Below are positions 44,966-56,101 of a DNA stretch of 64,000 bases, piece after piece. Numbering within the stretch: the first letter of the stretch is position 1; every line of letters starts with the position of its first letter. A model generated the notes under the pieces. That model was given only the letters and a program-made list of their open reading frames with translations. It was not told the DNA's origin and made no database searches. The position numbers and the translations under genes are program-made. The stretch lies in assembly GCA_002221725.1 (NCBI GenBank), contig NJFT01000161.1, forward strand, positions 1 to 64,000. Reading direction: 5' to 3'. Source of the DNA: Scedosporium boydii. Taxonomy: Eukaryota > Ascomycota > Sordariomycetes > Microascales > Microascaceae.

Positions 44966-46095
44966 GAAAAGTGCAAGCTGCCAGAACAAACAATTAGGCT
45001 AGGCCTGTCCTTTCTCAGGTTCGCTTATTACTTTGATATATTTAGGAGCTCGCGCCAAAAATCAAGACAAGCCTCCCCTAATGGAGACCGAGTCTAGGTT
45101 CTGCGCGTCTTTCGGTTTTCTCCGAACCACGATAGATAGGACGGCTCCCCTCTCTCTCTGTTTATCGTAGCAGGGACTTAATTGGAATAGCGGGATCTCT
45201 GGATGGAGCGTGACGGAGTAGGGCCGTTTTCCGGCAGCGCGGAGGAGGCTCGGCTGACCCACCAGGGGCGACGGTGTCAGCCAGTGTCTTCGGGTCCGGA
45301 ATGGTAATGCTTGTCTGTCCGCATGGTATTCGGATCTGAGCTCAGAGCGAGCGCCGATTAACGCCCGTAGGTATATGGGGAAAGGATGCGAGCGGATACG
45401 TGTAATATCAGGCGAACACTCGAGATGTTTGCCCAAGATCAACTACTACTACCGAATTCCACCTATATATGAGTATTAATAGCTTACGATCTATGTAACT
45501 ACTCTATCCCTTTCAAGTTTAGCGAATACTTCGCGATTCTACTATATTTTTCCGAGACAGATATCACGATAACACCTGCCAGCGGCGACCCGCTATACAC
45601 CGACACCTCGCAGGTTCACTTATGTGTCTGCCCGTCTTCCTACCCTGACGCCCTAACACCCAGCTCTTGCATTTGCTCCTCCATGCAATCAAATGTTCAC
45701 TTGAGCGACTAAAGAGATAACTTTAAGGTCAGAAGGTCAACAAGACTTGGCTGATAGAATCGATGATACTCATAGCGTGCATATTGCGGATGTTGATGCC
45801 TGTCACACGCGTTGCTAGGGTCAGACAGCAGCCTAAGCCAATCACCGACTGTCTTAGATCCCGTCCCTTGATTACATAAAGGGAAACAATTTTCTAAACT
45901 AGGTTATATCCTTTTCTATGTTCGATGCTTGTTGGGCCCAAGCTTGGAGTGAGAAGTTGGGATGAGGTCTTGGGAAGTAACTGAGGCGATGAACTCGGAA
46001 GGGCTTTCGGGGTAATTTCGCGTGGTACTTGTTAAGATAAACCCCCAATCGAGACGTTGCGTCTGTTAAATTTTTATTCTTCAGTTGATGGTTGA
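44966..46095. other. Intergenic, repeat-containing
   Basis: No gene is supported. Copy 2 of the dispersed 36-bp repeat lies at 45892-45927. The right end is the LTR. Confidence 0.5.
45892..45927 (+). repeat. Dispersed 36-bp repeat, copy 2
   Basis: Begins TTCTAAACTAGGTTATATCC and then diverges slightly from copy 1 (TTTTCTATG against TTTGCTGTG). Same orientation as copy 1, about 4.3 kb away. Confidence 0.6.
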
Positions 46096-46539
46096 TGTCA
46101 CGACCTGGCCGTGATTTGGGCCGCCCCAGAGCGGTGAGGCACGGCAGGATCCTACGGAGTCACGTGAGCGCTTCTTGGCAGTGCGACGAGGCGGACGAAC
46201 AAGGTGCGACCGCCCGCACTCCAGAAAGGCGACCGACCGGCCGAGAATAAAGCGACCGGGCGGTCGACGAAGAAGCGATTCTGGGCTGAAGAGGGATGGA
46301 AGGAATGTCTATATAAAGCTACGATGGCGCCCTGTATCTAGTATGTTCTTCCAGACTCTTCAGTAGTCAATGCAAGTAACAACTACGACCTACACTTGTA
46401 TACGCGCTTCTACATATATCATTGTGAATACTGCCCGACTGCCTCGTTTACACATAACAGGCCCCTACGACCCTGACACCAGCCGTACCCACTTGATATC
46501 CTGTTGATCAATCGGTTCCCCAGTGTTAGGACCGTAACA
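46096..46539 (+). mobile_element. Probable solo LTR of a retrotransposon
   Basis: The 444-bp segment starts TGTCACGACC and ends GGACCGTAACA, so the ends are TG...CA and form an imperfect inverted repeat. It contains a TATA box (TATATAAAG at 46310) about halfway, followed by a region typical of R/U5. No gag, pol, primer-binding site or second LTR is adjacent, so it would be a solo LTR. The flanking five bases (GTTGA and TTTTA) are not an exact target duplication, which lowers certainty. Confidence 0.65.
46310..46318 (+). promoter_or_regulatory. TATA box inside the LTR
   Basis: TATATAAAG lies in the middle of the LTR, the expected place for the U3 promoter, and reads toward the truncated transporter gene 0.8 kb downstream. 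Confidence 0.45.
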
Positions 46540-47153
46540 TTTTAGATCTTGGAGGGGTTAAGATAGTTAGTATTACTAGATGTGAAGTGGGGTTTTGGGG
46601 GCTTTATGATGGGAAATATAGAATGGCTGCTAAGGTAGCGGAATACTGATTACCTAGGTTGTAAGTAGCACTAAGCTTAGCCAGATAGATTGCTGCCTCT
46701 CGGGAACTTGGCAAACTGAGACGATCGTCCTCCGCCGACATGCCATCCAATTTTTCAACCTCCCGTCTCAACCGACGCCTGGTCCAAACTTGGGTTTCCA
46801 TAATGCAAAATAAGAATTGTCCTCTCGGGAATATAACCAACACATCTATACTAAACATGTAGTAGTGCGGCGCTGGAGACGCTCGTGCCCTACTGTGAGC
46901 CAGAGAGTCGAAGCCTACACCGGGGATGGACGTTTAGACCTACATCGCAAACTAGGACCATTCATCTCCAAAATACCATCGCCAACAGGGCATCATAACC
47001 ACAATGGCGAGATTTACAGCGTTTGGTAAGGTAATGGCTTGGGGGTATTTATATACCGGCGGTATATCGGTCGTATCCGCCGTGTTTACTGTCCGCTCTT
47101 AACATGGACGAGTATTCCGACGCGGCTCACCGACGCCCTCTCCAATCAGTAAC
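46540..47153. other. Spacer between LTR and transporter
   Basis: No gene is supported. This holds the promoter of the transporter gene if that gene is still transcribed. A TATTTATATA stretch lies near 47046. Confidence 0.5.
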
Positions 47154-48318
47154 ATGGCCGTGCCGCTTGAGGTTGACAATGACAAAAAGTAAGAATCTTG
47201 CTTTGGTGGAACCGACACGAATGCTACTAACACTCACGGTCGCAAGACGTCTGGAGCTCCAGGATGAGGAGCCGGCCATCGGTTCGCTGTCCTCCGCCTC
47301 GGGAGGACGCGAGCCCGCGGAATCCGAGAAGCGCACCCTGAGGCGGGTGAGCGACTCCATCCCGAAAGTGGCTTACATTGTTGCCGTCGTGGAGCTAATC
47401 CTCTCGGCAGTGGCCTTCGCTGTATTTGCATGGGGCCGCAGATACTACGTGATTGAACCGCCCCGCGGCTCCGTCATCGTAAGCTGCTTCAAAGCCGTGG
47501 GCATCACGATCACCAACCGCTCCCTCGACGCTCCCAAGCCTTCACGGCGGGCTGCCCAAGGCATCACCACCCCTGTCCCCTGGGATGACAAATTCGTCGA
47601 TGAGGTCAAGCAGACGCTCAACGCCTGCAAACTGTTCGCTTTTTATCCCGTCATCTGGATCTGCTTCTCGCAGCTATCATCGAACCTCGTCTCGCAGGCG
47701 GGCCAGATGAAACGCGGGAGTGTCCTCAACGACTTTATGCGGAGTCTGGAGACTGTTACTATTTTGTTGTTCCTACCCATCATTGATCGGATTATCTTTC
47801 CCGTCCTGCGGCGCCATGGTATCATTCTCCGTCCCATCAAACGCATCACCATCGGCTTCGCCTCCATCGGGCTCGGCGTCGCGTACGCCGCCATCGTTCA
47901 GCGCCTCATCTACAACGCCGGCCCATGCTACAATAAACCCCTCGCGTGTCCGGCGGCCAAGCAAGATGGCAAGATCATACCGAACGACGTCCACATTGCG
48001 GTGCAGACCCCGCTCTACGTCTTCTTCGGCCTCGCGTCGCTCTTCATCAACACGACGGGGCCCGAATACGCTTATACTCACTCGCCTCCTGGACTTAAAA
48101 GCTTCGTTCAGAGTCTTTATCTGCTGACGGTGGCTGTTGGTAGCGCCATTGCGATGTCTCTTGTTCCCGTTACTGGAGACCCTGACGTTCTGTGGATGTA
48201 CACGGGTGTAGCTGTGGCTGTATTCGTGATCGGCACGGCCATGTATATCCTGCTTCGACATTTGGACGCGGAGGAGGACAAGCTTTACGAGTCGAAAGAT
48301 CACCAGGCTGAATCATAA
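47154..48318 (+). pseudogene. POT/PTR2 peptide transporter lacking its N-terminal half
   Basis: The gene belongs to the proton-coupled oligopeptide transporter family. A model with exon 1 at 47154-47188 (MAVPLEVDNDK), an intron 47189-47246 (GTAAGA, branch TACTAAC, acceptor CGCAAG) and exon 2 to 48318 keeps frame and gives 368 residues. Fungal homologues have about 600. The cytosolic N-terminus is intact up to RRVSDSIPKVAYIVAVVEL, where homologues continue with CERF and the first six helices. Here the sequence jumps directly to ILSAVAFAVFAWGRRYYV and then follows the family to the end (PWDDKFVDEVKQTLNACK, QAGQM, VQRLIYNAGPCY, PLYVFFGLASLF, DPDVLWMYTG). Roughly 200-250 residues with the proton-coupling ExxER-type motif are missing, without a frameshift. 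It is probably non-functional as a transporter, though it is still an open frame. Confidence 0.8.
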
Positions 48319-48676
48319 TGGAGAGAGTGCTTGCTCTGTTAGTCGTCCGGGGATTTAGATGCGACTGGGTGCGTGATAGCCAACTCAGACTAATATGGAT
48401 AGAATGAGAAGTCAAGTGGGATTCCATATTATTACATTTCTTCAATCAGTGACAAATTACTCTCACCGATACTTGTAAGAAGACTTTCAACTCAGGAAGC
48501 AGTACGTTTCCATATACTCAACCTCAGATTGAAACGCATTCGAGAGAACTGCACTTCTTGAGTCTCGGAGCAGTGTCATTGTTCATCAGATCTACTAATA
48601 TCATTAAGGCCCAAAAATACACCTCCCGAAGCTAAAAATACCAGACCCCATATCGCCATTGTAATGCTCTCTACAT
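48319..48676. other. Short intergenic spacer
   Basis: 3' flanks of the truncated transporter (+) and DNA polymerase epsilon subunit B (-). No feature is recognised. Confidence 0.55.
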
Positions 48677-51083
48677 TCAGAACGCACTCTCCCGTACCTG
48701 ACCCAACGACCCAATCTTGTACTCAATCCACCTCGCAACACTCCTCCGATCCGGCAACAATATACTCCCCGGATTCATGACATGACACCTCCCATACGTA
48801 ACACAAAACGCCGGCGCCGTATTATCCATCAGAACCAAAGCCGACGGCAACGGGTATAGATGCAGCGCCCACGAGTAGTCCCAGTGCACGGGCCGAATAT
48901 TCGGCTGGAAGGGCGAGAGGTATCCCTGGTCGAGGACCGTCTTGACGAGCCTCTGCGCGGTGCGAAGGCTCGCCGCAGCAACCCGTTCCTTTTCCGACTG
49001 GCCGGCGGCGCCGTCACCTTCCATGGATGCATCTCCCTCGCCGTCGGTTTGCGTCATGGGGACGTCTTCGCCATCGTCGTCCGTGGAAGCAGCATCCCTA
49101 GCTCCGCCGACGACGACGGCGTTGCGCTGTAGCCTCCCGAGCATGTCATCTCTGAAGAGGGCGATTTCGTGGTTCGGCCCGAAGAGGCTGAGACGGCTGG
49201 GGTTGGAGGCCCATATTGCTTCGGGACTCGCTTTGGTCTGGTCGTTGCTCGCTGCTGAAGTGAATAGTCGACGGATCCGCGAGGTGAAGATATCCGGGAT
49301 CGGTTTTCTAGGCAGAGGTGAAGAGGCCCCCGTAGTACCTGCGGAGATCCAGGCGTCGTTATCTCCCGGAACGAAGACGAACGTTGAGTTTTTGACAAGT
49401 GCGGGGAATTCGGCTAGAACGGTTCCCAGCTCGTCAAAATACTCCTTGTACTCTACGCTGCCCCCACCGCGACTCCTGGCCATGATGGGGTGCTGGACGA
49501 AGTTGCCCATCAGGATGAACGTCAGGGGTGCGGCTGCCTGGTCCTCGGCAGCGTAGATTGACAGTATCTTCCGCAGGGCCGGCAGTGTGCGAGGGTTATC
49601 CAGGTTAAGTTCACCAAGAATGACGAGCCGTGAGCGATCGGCCGCTTCTTCGGCAGTAAGTCGTCGGAGAAGACGCTCCTCGACACGCCTCATCTTCTGT
49701 CCCACCGCGCGCTCGCTCCCCAAACCCAAGAAGTCGATCCATCCGAATCCGCCACCAATGGATTGGTCCTGCGCCCCATCGGCACCCGTCATACCTAACG
49801 AAGTTGCTCGAGTTTCGCATGATAGATGTCCAATGAACGACGCGATGAACTTCCCGCCAAGCACACCACCCACACCGCGCGTCCCGCCGAGGCCCTTGCC
49901 AATCTCCTCATCCTCTTCCTCATAGATACCATCGACCAAGACAATCATACTGGGTGTAAACCAAGCCGAGTTCTCGGGATAATCCACAGCGCGCGACAAG
50001 TCCAACGTTATCGTCCCCGTCAAATCGCTGATGGCTAGCTCGCCTGCCGGCAGGATGACGAGCATGCCCAGGAGCATCTGCTGCGTGCCGTGGCGACCCA
50101 GCATGTTTGCTATTTGTGTGATTTTGAGAGCTTGGCCGGCTCCGGGTGTTCGTCGCTTGTTGGCGGTGCGGGAGGTGGTTACGGCGGATGTGTGGAAGGA
50201 TTCGTGGCGGAGGAGGCGTTGGTGGATGACGTTGAAGCGGTTCTTGAAGGCGAGGGTTTTTCGGGGGGCCGAGGGCATGATGGAGGGTTTGCATGTTTCT
50301 CTGTGGGAGTGGGTTGAGGTTAGAAGCTAGAGGAAAAGATGGGACAGGGGAAGTTGGGATCCGCGTATACCTTTCAAAGTGTTTCTTGTCGGCGTTGTAG
50401 ACGAGTCGAGGCTGTTCGTACGCATTAATAGCTTTAACCCATTTCCGCACATCGTTCAAGGATTCATCGTCAATCTCGTCATCCACCCCCAGGTTCGACA
50501 CACCAAGGCTAGCCTGGCTATCTCCCCTTGTCAAGGCCCGACTTGGCGGCAATCCCATCCGTACGTTCGCCAAATCAGAATCCTGGCTCGAGTCCAGCAT
50601 CAAACTATTCTGCCGACTCAGACCCCTTCCGCCAGATATGATTTTCCCACCACTCATACTCGCCTCCAGGGTCGTCAGGATCTCCTTCAACTCCGCACTC
50701 GCCCCATCGACAATAACACCACCATTCCGACTCTTCCAACTCCGCGCCACCTCTTCGAGGACTTTCTCTGCGAGGCCCTCCTCCCGCCATCCCGATCCAC
50801 AGTGACGACCTATAAAGGCCGCGAGTTCTGCTAAACTCGAGGAGTTGAGGGTGAGACTGTGCTTCTTCGTGAAGGTTCGGAAGGCCAAAGGTCGGAGCGT
50901 CGCGGGGGGGAGGACTATGGGTAGGACCGCATGTCTCGCTGCTGTGGGGGCGCCGGAGGGTGTAGCGGAGAAGGACTTGAGAGGGTGCGCTGGGGTTGCG
51001 AAGGCGGGCGAGGAGGAGGGGATGTCAGAGGAGGGAGGGTTGGCGCGCTTGGCGGGGGTTTCTTTGGTGATGAATTTGTGCAT
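48677..51083 (-). CDS. DPB2: DNA polymerase epsilon subunit B
   Basis: This is the essential second subunit of the leading-strand polymerase, which links Pol2 to the CMG helicase. Two exons (51083-50371 and 50300-48677; donor GTATAC, 70-nt intron, acceptor CACAG) give 778 residues. The join yields KKHFERETCKPSIMPSAPRK, followed by KNRFNVIHQRLLRHESF, a conserved stretch of this family. The N-terminal region ends with LNDVRKWVKAINAYEQPRLV. An OB-fold region follows (ITQIANMLGRHGTQQMLLGM, TGTITLDLS). The inactive calcineurin-like phosphodiesterase domain shows LVILGELNLDNPRTL, FILMGNFVQHPI and FVFVPGDNDAW. The protein ends with the conserved NPGSILLPDRRSVARWIEY. It acts in the nucleus at replication forks. 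An ACGCGT box lies 180 bases upstream. Confidence 0.96.
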
Positions 51084-51456
51084 GGCGGTTTGTGTGGTGG
51101 GTTGTGTATACTATAACATTTTTGTATTTAGTCTGGAAGAAAAGAAAACTAAGACTCGAAGTTGGCGTAGTCAATTGGCAGCAGCGGGAATGTGACGAGT
51201 GTTGATGTCCTGGTTCTGGGGTGGGATGCGATATCAATTTCAATGTCGCTGTTAAGCTCGAGACGCGTCTGGATTTCTGGTCGCGTAAAGAGCCTGGCTG
51301 CGGGTCATTTCTCCAGCCGCTGCCAGCTGTACAGAATCCGCCAAGTTTTTATGACTTCAGCTGCCAATTTTCGGAGCTCTCCCGATCCAGGAATCTGGTT
51401 TCTCGAGCAGTAAACCGACAATTGGATACGCTCCTGGAATCCGACTTGTCTTTACA
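51084..51456. promoter_or_regulatory. Divergent promoter with ACGCGT (MCB) box
   Basis: The 373 bases between the DPB2 start (-) and the mitochondrial gene start (+) form a shared promoter. ACGCGT occurs at 51263-51268 inside AGACGCGTCT, a perfect 10-bp palindrome. In yeasts this MluI cell-cycle box is bound by MBF and drives S-phase genes such as replication factors. A regulatory role here is inferred from the target gene and position. The 6-mer also occurs by chance elsewhere. Confidence 0.5.
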
Positions 51457-52333
51457 ATGTCTCGAGTTCTCATACGGACAGGCATCCATTCCGCTAGGTT
51501 GTGCGCCAGCCAACCGGTGCGAAATAGCTTCCTCCGGCTCATTTCTACACTATCATCAAACCCCAAGATCGTAAGTTAAGCTCCGAGCTTCTTCTCCGAC
51601 CTAGCAATCCTCATAGAAAACAGCAAATACTAATATATCCACGCACAGAAAGTATTCAAAGACCTCCCAGCTCCCAGCGTAAACCTCCTCACCTACCTCG
51701 ACACAACACCCCCCTCCCAAACCCTCGCCATCGGCCAAACGACCACCCTCCCCCCAACACCCCAATCCTTCCAAGAAAACCCCCGCTTCCTCTCCATCCT
51801 CAACGAAGTCCTCATCGAAAACGCCCACAATGACCCAGACCTCATAAGCCAAGCCCGCGCCTTCGCCGGCCCCGGCGGCACCTCCTTCAGCCTCGGCGTC
51901 GCAGGGTTGTATCAAAACCAGCGGCGCAAGGCCAAGAAGCTGACGGGAGATGGTGGCGGCGGGGGCGCGAGCGCTCAGGGCGGTGCCGGCGGTGCGGGGA
52001 GGGGAGGACACGTTCATTTGAGTGATACGAGGAATCCGCCGGATTTTGGGAGGATTGCGTGGCCGGAGGATATTTTGGGGAGTGTGGAGGTTGATGCGAA
52101 GGGGGAGATTGTGGGAAGATTGGCGCCGAGTGGGACGTATCGGATTATAACGAATCAGGGAATGTGAGTACCGATTCTTTTCCTTCTTTCCATATCCCTC
52201 CCTTCCTTCTGGGTTTCCCTCTCGTATGTAAGAGATTATACTGACGGGATACAGCTTGGGGTTGAGCTCGTTCTTGACAGAAAAGTTGATTGCTAGGCTG
52301 AAGGAGGAAGAAAAGAAGGAGGAATCTAACTGA
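51457..52333 (+). CDS. Conserved mitochondrial protein of unknown function
   Basis: Three exons (51457-51570, 51649-52163, 52255-52333) encode 235 residues. Intron 1 has GTAAGT and a TACTAAT branch site, and intron 2 starts GTGAGT. The joins give SSNPKIKVFKDL and TNQGILGLSS. The first 35 residues (MSRVLIRTGIHSARLCASQP and on) are Arg-rich with no acidic residue, a typical mitochondrial targeting sequence. Then follow a proline-rich part, a helical ENPRFLSILNEVLIENAHND, a glycine-rich loop at about 140-160, and a conserved-looking C-terminal module. That module reads HVHLSDTRNPPDFGRIAWPE, ILGSVEVD, PSGTYRIITNQG and LSSFLTEKLIARLK. I take it for a conserved fungal mitochondrial protein family but cannot name it. 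It shares the promoter of DPB2 and converges on the methyltransferase gene. Confidence 0.82.
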
Positions 52334-52496
52334 TTTGGATTCCCTTTTCCGATTTCTCTACCATGAAACGACCTACGATTTTGTATAATAACCATTGTAA
52401 TTGCCAATCCATGTCAAAAGAGACAGTCCTGGTCCACTGTCTGTTCAGGTACGTTGTATTGGGTCTAGCCGGATAGCTCTAGATCAGGTTCTCTAC

Positions 52497-53620
52497 TCAT
52501 TGTTTTCGAATCTCCACGATATGAATCGGAACGCTTGTATCATAGAACGGCCCCTGTTGCTCCTCAGCAGTAGGAGTGGGGAAATCGATAAAATCCACCA
52601 ACAGGCCCTGGGCCTTGCATATCCCCAGCAAGTTATTCAGCGTCGCAACGTTCCTCTCCGCCGTGCTAATGATCACCCTGACCTTTGGAAACAAATCAAA
52701 CAGCTCGCCCAACGTCGCGATGAGCGCCGGCTGCGCCCTCGGGTCATAGGTAATATCCGACCCGAGAACGACATCGATTTCCTCGCCGCCGTTCCATTCC
52801 GCGTCTTCCGTCCCGAGGAGCGCCCTTCCCCATACCAACTCCATGATGGACAGGTTCGCCGACTCTTGAAGCCCGTTGAGGAAGATGGTATCCGACAAGT
52901 CTCTTATGACATCCTCCGAGCCATCCGTAGCGACGACTTTTTGAGCCCCGAGATATTTCGCGCAGAGGACGGATACGTAGCCGGTTCCAGTGCCGAGCTC
53001 GAGGACGCGCTTCCCCTTAACAAGTTCCGGAGTGGTACAGAGGTATTGGCCCAGGTGGAGGCCGGCTTCCCATGTTCGCATTCCCGTCGTGCCGGATGTG
53101 GCGAGCAATCCCCGAGATTCGAAAACAGTGATGCAGTTCTTTACTGCGCTCGAGCTCGAGTCGCCATCGGGTTTCTCTTCCGACTTTAAAAGTGACAGGT
53201 AGTATGTCACGTAGTCCATTTTCTGGACGGCTTCGGTCTCAGATGGTACGGGGACATCTAGCATTTCCGCAAAGGCTTCCATCAAGTTGTCTGACACCCC
53301 CTGCATCAACAAGGGAATTATTTTCTCTTTTTAGCAAGGGGATTATCAAGTGTTATGGGAGACGAGAGGTGTTAATTTACCTGCTCCTCCCAGTCATTGA
53401 TACTCTTTTCTATCCTCGAAAGAAGTTCCTTAAGAACTCGAAGACGGTATCTATGCGGAGGCGGGAACGGGACGGCCCCGTCGGCGAAGAGATGCTCGTA
53501 TAGAGCTTCCTGGACGCTTGATTGTCGCAAGAGGTCCGCGTCCGGATAATCGAGCTTCATCTCCAGTTGGAGGTATTGGTGGCAAAACTGCCCAAGAGGG
53601 CCATTGATGGGATGCGCCAT
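52497..53620 (-). CDS. Protein lysine methyltransferase, FAM86/Efm3 type
   Basis: Two exons (53620-53381 and 53300-52497; donor GTAAAT, acceptor TGCAG) give 347 residues. An N-terminal helical domain (MAHPINGPLGQFCHQYLQLE, then RYRLRVLKELLSRIEKSIND) precedes a seven-beta-strand SAM-dependent methyltransferase. Motifs are LLATSGTTGMRTWEAGLHLG, SAM-binding VLELGTGTGYVS, the acidic VVATDGSED and the post-II motif DVVLGSDITYDP, typical of methyltransferase family 16. This N-terminal domain plus MTF16 layout matches FAM86A/EEF2KMT and yeast Efm3, which methylate a lysine of elongation factor 2. The substrate is inferred from the family. The stop lies 163 bases from that of the convergent mitochondrial gene. 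Confidence 0.9.
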
Positions 53621-54626
53621 GATTCGGTGCGTTGCAGCTGTCGCCTTTCACTTTGCTATAATGGAGCCATGTAAAAAAGTTGACTGACTCGAGTCTGGAG
53701 AGCCTGAGCTACGGAAAAGAAAAGATAATTACACTACCCCCCAAATACTAGAGCTTCTCCATCAAGGAACCGTAGAGTAATGCGATTCTTGAAGCGATTG
53801 TCCATCGAGCCGTCTCTGACCTTGCGACAATGTTCCCGTCTTCTCTGGGGATTTCTGGAGGTGAGGGGCATTGAGATGGAGCGACTGAGGCAAGTAAATA
53901 AATAGTGGGGTGAAAGAGATTTCCCTTATCAGCCTTCCAGCCGACACCAGCTGCCCAAGAACCCGTCTTTGAAGCCTAGGCAACGGGATGAAGCTATTCC
54001 CAAATGGCTCGAGTTACATCAAATGTTGACGGTTGCGATCGTCCTGAACCCAATCAGCTAAAACAGGCGACGGGGATAAGGACGGGAAACTCCAATCATT
54101 TGTACACGATGAACTATATCGCGGTGGCTTTCAAGCCTCGGTTCTCAGAAGTACAGAACTGAATGTATGATTGCAGCTCTTGAAGAATTGAAACGGTCGC
54201 GGGCGGTACTTCGAAACCTCTGTGTCGTGAGAGACTTGACATCAAGGTGGGTCGTTGGAATTAGACCCAGACACTGAAATTGGGTTGAAGATACCTCAAT
54301 ACACAGCGCCACGCGCAAGCCCCCATCCACACGTGCAACCCTACACCAGCCACACACCCATCAAATCCCCACCTCCAGCAAAGACCCGCAAAAAAGAGAA
54401 AAGTGCAGTGGAAAAAATTAGGCAAATCCCCATTAGGGCTACTCAGTACCCACACAGCCAACCAAGCACCAGCAGCCCACGCTGACAATAATCCGCCCCA
54501 ATTCGACGCAATCACCCAAACCACGAAATAAAAAAATAACACCCAGCACCACCCACCCTCACCACCATCCTCACGAACCGAACTCCTTCTCGCCGTCAAC
54601 GCAGAACCAGATTCGCATAATTCAAG
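53621..54626. other. Intergenic, upstream of eS24
   Basis: Divergent promoter space of the methyltransferase (-) and ribosomal protein eS24 (+). ATTAGGGCTA near 54432 contains TTAGGG, a telomere-like word used by Tbf1-type regulators at ribosomal protein genes in some fungi. This is a weak, single-copy hint. No gene is supported. Confidence 0.5.
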
Positions 54627-55353
54627 ATGGCGGACTCCGACGCTCCCGTTACGCTCCGAACGCGCAAGTTCATCCGAAACCCTCTGCTTGGCCGCAAGCA
54701 GATGGTCGTGTGAGTTTGAATCCCATTTTGTCGGTTGCCGTTCCCGATCGATGGCTCGAGATGGATTGGATATGGAGGATATTTCTATGTTTTCTGTTCA
54801 TCGAGGCCATCGGTCGGAATTGGGGCCATAGGATCTCGCGAATCTCTGCCGGAACCCCCTGACTGACCAACGTCTTTTTTGTGTCTCCATAGTGACATCC
54901 TCCACCCCAACCGCCCCAACATCGCCAAGGAGGAGCTCCGCGAGAAGCTCGCCACCATGTACAAGGCGACGAAGGAACAGGTCTCCGTCTTTGGCCTGAG
55001 GACCCAGTACGGTGGTGGTAAGACGACCGGCTTCGGCCTCGTCTACGACTCCCCTGAGGCTCTTAAGAAGTTCGAGCCCCAGTACCGGTTGGTCCGCGTC
55101 GGATTGGCCACCAAGCCCGAGAGGGCCTCCCGACAACAGCGTAGGTTTTCCCCCTCATCTGATGGACATGATCGTATTCTCCATTTACGAAGGGAATCGG
55201 GAACTTCGATATCGGCACTGGATATTGGTCATGTATTTTGGGGCAGAGTACTGATATTCTCTCCCTACCACAGGCAAGCAACGCAAGAACCGACAAAAGA
55301 CGCTGCGCGGCACCGCCAAGTCCAAGGGCGCCAAGGCGAAGAAGGACAAATAA
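54627..55353 (+). CDS. RPS24: Small-subunit ribosomal protein eS24
   Basis: Three exons (54627-54709, 54893-55140, 55274-55353) encode 136 residues, the usual length. Intron 1 starts GTGAGT and intron 2 GTAGGT, and the joins give QMVVDILHPN and SRQQRKQRKN. The sequence shows [40 protein letters not shown], then [17 protein letters not shown] and a lysine-rich tail, all typical of eS24 of the 40S subunit. The early first intron a few codons into the gene is typical of ribosomal protein genes. Confidence 0.98.
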
Positions 55354-56101
55354 ACAACTCGATTCCACCTCTTCACGATATCCCCGGGGATGGAAAAAGA
55401 AAAGGGAATGGTGTTTGGGAGGAATTTTTTTGGAGGGGGAGGGGAGGAATGGCGGCTACGGGCTCACTTACTCTCTACCTCGGTGGTGTGTCTTTTGTTA
55501 CGCTGTTGTTTTGTTCCTTGATGGTGTGATAGAGTCTCTCCGCCCCTCCATACCCCTCTCCTGGCCGGTTTTTATTTGACCCTGATCGTCCCTTTCCTCT
55601 CGTTTTCCTCTTTTCCCTTCTTCCCCCTTTGAAAGGAATCGAACTTAACACACAAAACAAAAAAACCCGACTTGTTATTAGAAAAGACGTCGATTCGGTG
55701 GCGCGGGGCAGGGATGGACAATATTCGGAAAGTTTCGATTGCGGTCAATAACAAAAACTAGCATGAATCAAGGTGTTACGGCTTGATTTTGACTTTTTGA
55801 TGAGGATGGTACTGGGTTTCTTTTTTCTTCACTGTCCCTTTTCTTCGCCGTGCCTGATGTGCTTTTGACCTGGGAAGTCTTCGATGTGATGTCCTTGAGT
55901 CTCGATGTGGAGTTAAGTTGGCAAGTTTTCGTGTTCATGTCATTCGTATAGCTGACCAGCAGCGTGGGTATCTAAACAAGCATCAACATCTAGTCATACA
56001 TCTTATCTACTCCGAAGACGTCGAAAGCCCCATCCTCTCTCATCTCCCCCCCCCCTTCCCCAGGCAATATCTACGGCTATCCACCACTGCCCATCCCCAG
56101 T
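55354..56101. other. Intergenic between convergent genes
   Basis: 3' flanks of eS24 (+) and the small anchored protein (-). T-rich and pyrimidine tracts are present. No gene is supported. Confidence 0.6.

Noticed and set aside
46091..46544. Exact target-site duplication around the LTR
   Set aside because: The flanks GTTGA and TTTTA do not match, so a duplication cannot be claimed.
47104..47188. Unspliced start of the transporter at 47104
   Set aside because: Skipping the intron with its perfect TACTAAC branch site gives an implausible N-terminus. The start at 47154 with splicing restores a typical acidic tail.
54420..54450. Telomere-like repeat near TTAGGG
   Set aside because: Only one TTAGGG unit is present, so it is not an interstitial telomere. 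At most it is a factor site.
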